From assembly GCA_964463865.1 (NCBI GenBank), contig CAYXDX010000063.1:1-9257 (forward strand): a DNA stretch of 9,257 bases. Direction: 5' to 3'. The notes beneath the pieces are model-generated. The model did not search any database. It saw only the letters and a program-made list of their open reading frames with translations, and was not told the DNA's origin. Below, piece after piece: positions 6,331 through 9,257 of the stretch (position 1 is the stretch's first letter; every line of letters starts with the position of its first letter). Position numbers and translations under genes: made by a program. This DNA comes from Ferroglobus sp964463865. GTDB taxonomy: Archaea > Halobacteriota > Archaeoglobi > Archaeoglobales > Archaeoglobaceae.

Positions 6331-6870
6331 TCACAGAATTCTCGGAGACTTACTTTCGACTTTTCTTTCTCTCACCGTCCAGAACTTCTCCGAAACGCTG
6401 TTCTTCACCTGACTTAGTTCGACGGAAAGTTTGGCCAGCGCGCTTTTGATCTCGGCGATCTCTTTCTTGATCTCTTCGAGCTCTGTCATTTCTGGCTTGC
6501 TACTTTCTGCAATCTTTTTCGTCAACTCTTCTCTGATGGACTCTATTTTGTTTTCGAGTTCGTCGATCGATGGCAACGACGAAACTTTTTCGGCGATTTT
6601 TCTGTCCAGCTCGCTTTTGACATTCTCCAGCACTTCGTTAAAAGATGGTAGAGTAGAGAGTTTTTCCTCTACGAACTTCTTTAGCTCTTCGTTCTCGCTT
6701 TTCAGCCTTTCTAAGCTTTTCTCGATCTTTGCGACTTTACTCTCGAGAGCCTTTACTTTCTCAACCGAGTTCTTCACGCTGTCTTCGAGCTTGGGTAAAT
6801 CCACCTCGACGAAACTTTTCAGCTCCTCGAAAAGCTCGTCCCACTTCCTGAGCATATCTTCGGGCATCAC
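6331..6870 (-). CDS. Coiled-coil protein between actin-like and ParA-like genes
   Basis: I do not recognise a named family. The product is about 179 residues, almost wholly helical and charged, with heptad-like Leu/Val/Ile spacing from about residue 10 to 160 and no membrane segment or signal peptide. It has an internal repeat: EEKLSTLPS (68-76) and AEKVSSLPS (93-101), each followed by an acidic heptad stretch, with a fainter copy near VEVDLPKLED (21-30). The prolines would kink the rod at regular points. The start is uncertain: GTG 6870, ATG 6867, or ATG 6855, ten bases after AGGGTGAT. The gene begins three bases after the actin-like stop and ends four bases before the ParA-like start, so it probably links or scaffolds these two proteins. 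That role is inferred from position only. Confidence 0.8.
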   Translation of the reverse strand: MMPEDMLRKWDELFEELKSFVEVDLPKLEDSVKNSVEKVKALESKVAKIEKSLERLKSENEELKKFVEEKLSTLPSFNEVLENVKSELDRKIAEKVSSLPSIDELENKIESIREELTKKIAESSKPEMTELEEIKKEIAEIKSALAKLSVELSQVKNSVSEKFWTVRERKVESKSPRIL

Positions 6871-6873
6871 CCT

Positions 6874-7923
6874 TCACTCTCTCTTCACTCTCAGCTGGGA
6901 TATCAGAAGAGCTCCCCTCGCCGAAGCTGTCAGCGGGTTCTCGGGACTCCTGACTTTTACTCCAAACCCGAGGGCTTCGGAAAGCTTCGCAGCGAACTTC
7001 TCCTTCAGGCCTGGTATTTCTGCCATGCCGCCGGTAAGGATGAACTCCGACTCGAGGAAGACCTTGTAAGCTTTGAAGCTGAACTCGGCCAGCGACGGCA
7101 AAAATTCGAGCGTTATGAAGTCCACGAGAGCGTCTAAATACCTTTCTACCGGCTTGTTTACTGCTTCATCAAGCCTGAAGCTGAACTGACCTTTTTCGAA
7201 AAGCTGGACAGTCTCTTTAACGCTCTTCCACTCCTTGAGGTTCGCGAACTTCTCTTTGTATTCTCTCGCGGTAGATACGTCCACGTTTACGGCTCCCCTC
7301 GTCAGGTTCATTATCTCGTTCTTTATCCACCTGTCCACGAGGTCGCCGGAAACTTCTCCAGTCACCATGCTGAAAACGATCTCTCCTCTCCTAACAGCCA
7401 CGACGTCAGTTGTCGACGAGCCAAGGTTTACGACGACGAAAGTCTTGTCGAGCATCCCCAAGCCTTCCGGAAGAGACAGAGCGGCTAAAAACGAATCGTT
7501 CCAGACCTCCTTTCCGGCCCAGCCTATTGGAACCTGGCTTATCACCTTCTTGAAGAGGTTAACCCCTTCTTCAGCTTCGGTCGACGGAATGCCGTATGTC
7601 ACGTAGGAGTTCTCTGGAATTCCGTATTCCTTGGCCACACTCGTCAGAAAGACCTTCAGCAGCTCAGCCTCCTCTTCGTTCCCCGGCAAACCTCCTCGGA
7701 GCATGTAGACAGCCTCATCTCCATAAAGCTCGGCAGCCTCGTTTCCTATCACGTAGTCCTTTTCTCCGGTGATCGGATTTTCCTTCTCCTTCACGCACGT
7801 CTCGATTACTATCACATCGTTCCCTTTAGCTATGACGGTTCTCTGAGATCCAACTTTTATTCCTATCGGAACCACGTTACTTTCGACCTTTTCAGTTTCT
7901 TTCTTCTCCTCAACCTCGCTCAT
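6874..7923 (-). CDS. Actin-fold / MreB-like filament protein with altered phosphate loops
   Basis: A 349-residue member of the actin/MreB/ParM superfamily. After a charged 17-residue leader, phosphate-1 is PIGIKVGSQRTV (19-30), where the usual Asp of GIDLGT is Lys23. Phosphate-2 is VVVNLGSSTTDVV (163-175), with Asn166 where Asp is usual. The adenosine motif is ILTGGMAEIPGL (295-306), and the C-terminal connect-2-like NPLTASARGALLI (329-341) resembles MreB. Asp143 in EVWNDSFLAAL falls where MreB has its catalytic Glu. Length matches MreB (about 340). Relatives polymerise in the cytoplasm to shape cells or move cargo. This protein may bind nucleotide differently or hydrolyse it poorly. It has its own promoter and heads the operon with the coiled-coil and ParA-like genes. 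The superfamily is clear; I cannot assign a known archaeal subfamily such as crenactin, Ta0583 or salactin. Confidence 0.85.
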   Translation of the reverse strand: MSEVEEKKETEKVESNVVPIGIKVGSQRTVIAKGNDVIVIETCVKEKENPITGEKDYVIGNEAAELYGDEAVYMLRGGLPGNEEEAELLKVFLTSVAKEYGIPENSYVTYGIPSTEAEEGVNLFKKVISQVPIGWAGKEVWNDSFLAALSLPEGLGMLDKTFVVVNLGSSTTDVVAVRRGEIVFSMVTGEVSGDLVDRWIKNEIMNLTRGAVNVDVSTAREYKEKFANLKEWKSVKETVQLFEKGQFSFRLDEAVNKPVERYLDALVDFITLEFLPSLAEFSFKAYKVFLESEFILTGGMAEIPGLKEKFAAKLSEALGFGVKVRSPENPLTASARGALLISQLRVKRE

Positions 7924-7954
7924 AACAGCGACCCCCGTTTAAATTTGGGTGGAA

Positions 7955-7970
7955 TATATTTAAAGTTTGC
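7955..7970 (-). promoter_or_regulatory. Archaeal promoter of the actin-like operon (BRE + TATA)
   Basis: On the minus strand, a BRE-like GCAAAC (7970-7965) is followed by TTTAAATATA (7964-7955). Transcription would start near 7935, about 12 bases before ATG 7923, leaving a short G-rich leader (GGGGGT) in SD position. This gives the operon a promoter independent of the surface-protein gene upstream. Confidence 0.65.
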
Positions 7971-7984
7971 TAAGTATTCTTTTG

Positions 7985-8003
7985 TGATTGTCAGTCACGA
8001 TCA
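7985..8003 (-). repeat. Imperfect inverted repeat at the 3' end of the surface-protein gene
   Basis: TGATTGT and ACGATCA form 7-base arms with one mismatch around a 5-base spacer (7992-7996), covering the stop codon of the surface-protein gene. It could be an operator or a weak RNA hairpin. No U-tract follows on the minus strand, so it is not a convincing terminator. Confidence 0.3.
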
Positions 8004-9200
8004 TTCTTCTTTCTCTTTTACCTTGATGGTGAATTCGAACTTCTTGCCCTTTTCGAACGTCAGAATTACTCTGATCTTGTATTCTTCTTCATCTCCGAGT
8101 TTTCTCGGCACTTCGATTGGGAGCTGGAGGTAGCCGTTACTTAGAGTGCTCCACGTAAAGTTCAAACCATACTGCAGTCTCTCCTCTTCGTCTTCCTCCT
8201 CATGCATGCAACCTTTACGTCTGTCGTGCCTCTCTTCTTTTTGCTTAGCCTCGTAAACAATCGAAACGTTGACTTTCTTGTTGAAGTAAGAAGTGTAGCC
8301 AGTGATGTATAAAGTCACACTATTCACGCTGGAATCATCATTAAACGTAACTGTTACTTCACCTCCGTTTTTGATGTATGCGTTTTCGTTCTCGTGCTCT
8401 TCTTCAACTTCATCTTCTCCAAGCGTCGCTCCGCCACTGAGCAGAGAAACGTTGAAAACCATATCATTTACGCTCAGCTGCCCCTCTTTAAGCTTGTTTT
8501 TGACGTTCTCCGAAGTCGAAGCTACAACGAGTTCGATCGAGGTTGAGTTAAACTCTACTGCGTTGCTTCCGACATCAATTGCGTTGAACTCTTCTCTGAG
8601 GTAGTCAAGCAACCACTCCTCTTTGCTCTCCACTCTTACAGTAACCTTTCCGGTCGAAGTGTTTATGATTGGCAGGACTTTGAAAGACACCCTTTCACTT
8701 CCGGAAATCTTGTCGAAGTTTGCGTCAAGAAGAATAAGCTCGCTTTTGCTCGGAGCTTTTAACAACTTACCGCTCGGAGTGAAGTATTTGCCGAGCACGA
8801 AGATTTCCTCGTCTGCTTTCAGGTAGTTGTATTTTGGAACGAGCTTTAAAGCGACGAGGTCGAGTGACAGCAATTCTTCACCTCTGTAAGTCACGTTCAT
8901 GACACCGATTTTTTCCGCTTCTATTACGCACCCGGGCGCGGGCGGAAGCGGAGCGAAAGAGACACCTTCGTATTTCAGCTGGAGGGGAAAGTTCACGAAA
9001 ACGAGACCTCCGGACTTCGAAGCGAGCTCAGATCTTTCGGCAAGGCTTTCGAACTTTTCCTTCACAAGTAAGTAGTGTTCCCACTCCTGCTCCTTCAAAA
9101 TCGACGGAACTGTCTGGACTTGATAAATTGCAATAACTGAAATTACTGAAGCGAATATCAAAGCGAGTCCTACGAGAGGGGATAAAGCTTTGTTATTCAT
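8001..9200 (-). CDS. Pilin-like N-terminally anchored surface protein
   Basis: A 399-residue exported protein. Its N-terminus, NKALSPLVGLALIFASVISV, resembles the archaeal type IV pilin-like (class III signal) segment: a short basic head, an A-x-SPLxG motif and one hydrophobic helix (about 5-29). After it comes VPSILKEQEWEHY and a mostly beta-rich domain. Six N-glycosylation sequons (N102, N180, N218, N250, N311, N347) fit an extracellular location. The C-terminal half has two highly charged patches: an acidic Glu/Asp/His stretch (262-272) and a Lys/Arg/His/Cys/Glu stretch (319-341) with Cys331; the only other cysteine is Cys91. I recall similar N-termini in paralogous haloarchaeal and Archaeoglobus surface proteins of unknown role. 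A strong SD supports ATG 9200. It lies 77 bases upstream of the actin-like gene on the same strand, so the link to that operon is only positional. Confidence 0.75.
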   Translation of the reverse strand: MNNKALSPLVGLALIFASVISVIAIYQVQTVPSILKEQEWEHYLLVKEKFESLAERSELASKSGGLVFVNFPLQLKYEGVSFAPLPPAPGCVIEAEKIGVMNVTYRGEELLSLDLVALKLVPKYNYLKADEEIFVLGKYFTPSGKLLKAPSKSELILLDANFDKISGSERVSFKVLPIINTSTGKVTVRVESKEEWLLDYLREEFNAIDVGSNAVEFNSTSIELVVASTSENVKNKLKEGQLSVNDMVFNVSLLSGGATLGEDEVEEEHENENAYIKNGGEVTVTFNDDSSVNSVTLYITGYTSYFNKKVNVSIVYEAKQKEERHDRRKGCMHEEEDEEERLQYGLNFTWSTLSNGYLQLPIEVPRKLGDEEEYKIRVILTFEKGKKFEFTIKVKEKEE

Positions 9201-9207
9201 TTCCCCC

Positions 9208-9214
9208 CACCTCC
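9208..9214 (-). promoter_or_regulatory. Shine-Dalgarno of the surface-protein gene
   Basis: GGAGGTG on the minus strand with a 7-base spacer to ATG 9200, a near-ideal match to the archaeal anti-SD. It confirms the pilin-like N-terminus. Confidence 0.75.
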
Positions 9215-9217
9215 GCC

Positions 9218-9257
9218 TTCAAAAGTTACGCTATACGTTTTTCAAAAGTTACGCTAT
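9218..9257. repeat. 17-bp direct repeat, 23-bp period, reaching the window edge
   Basis: TTCAAAAGTTACGCTAT occurs exactly at 9218-9234 and 9241-9257, separated by the six bases ACGTTT. It lies just upstream of the surface-protein SD, so it is in that gene's 5' region. The second copy ends exactly at the window end, so the copy number is unknown. Possible roles are tandem operators, an iteron-like protein-binding array or a minisatellite. Confidence 0.8.

Noticed and set aside
6431..7069. Serine/phenylalanine-rich open frame on the plus strand
   Set aside because: It is the antisense image of the Glu/Lys-rich coiled-coil gene (GAA/GAG/AAG read back as Ser/Phe/Leu codons); its hydrophobic look is an artefact.
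7985..8003. Inverted repeat as an intrinsic terminator of the surface-protein gene
   Set aside because: The stem is short, has a mismatch and is not followed by a U-tract; archaeal termination relies mainly on T-runs.
9228..9238. CGTATAGC on the minus strand as the TATA box of the surface-protein gene
   Set aside because: It is a poor TATA match, and the predicted start 25 bases downstream would fall inside the SD; the real promoter is probably beyond the window.
9218..9257. Direct repeats as the start of a CRISPR array
   Set aside because: The 17-bp unit and 6-bp separator are far too short for repeat-spacer architecture, and no cas genes are nearby.

Overview
The window looks like chromosomal DNA of a hyperthermophilic euryarchaeon of the Archaeoglobales (Archaeoglobus/Ferroglobus/Geoglobus group). 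The encoded PCNA closely matches my memory of the Archaeoglobus fulgidus protein. Arginine is mostly AGG/AGA, isoleucine is often ATA, proteins are rich in Lys and Glu, and Shine-Dalgarno (SD) and TATA/BRE signals are archaeal in form. The genus is not resolved. Coding density is near 98 %, and no stretch over 300 bases lacks a gene.

Left half, plus strand (1-5028): information-processing genes in two tightly packed groups. The first is the tail of an unidentified upstream gene, then a DUF106/EMC3-type YidC-like membrane insertase, cytidylate kinase (cmk) and the H/ACA RNP pseudouridine synthase Cbf5; all junctions overlap. A 52-base gap with a good TATA box follows. The second group is PCNA (pcn), the DNA primase large subunit (priL) and the ribosome-rescue factor Pelota (pelA), again with overlapping junctions. 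The primase subunit carries an extra eight-cysteine, dicluster-ferredoxin-like segment in its N-terminal half, besides the usual C-terminal Fe-S cysteines.

Right half, minus strand (9200 down to 5015): a pilin-like anchored surface protein, then, after a short gap with its own strong TATA box, a compact four-gene operon: an MreB/actin-fold protein, a coiled-coil protein with internal repeats, a ParA/MinD-type deviant Walker ATPase, and a small polytopic CTP-dependent lipid (dolichol/phytol/diacylglycerol) kinase-like protein. Gaps inside this operon are 1-4 bases. The last gene overlaps pelA tail-to-tail by 14 bases.

The most interesting part is that minus-strand operon. An actin-like filament protein, a dedicated coiled-coil adaptor and a MinD/ParA ATPase together suggest an undescribed archaeal positioning, morphogenesis or surface-assembly system. 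The actin-like protein lacks both canonical phosphate-loop aspartates (Lys and Asn instead), so it may be catalytically divergent or regulatory. The surface protein upstream and the lipid kinase downstream may be functional partners or merely neighbours. At the right edge, an exact 17-bp direct repeat with a 23-bp period lies just upstream of the surface-protein gene and runs into the window end.
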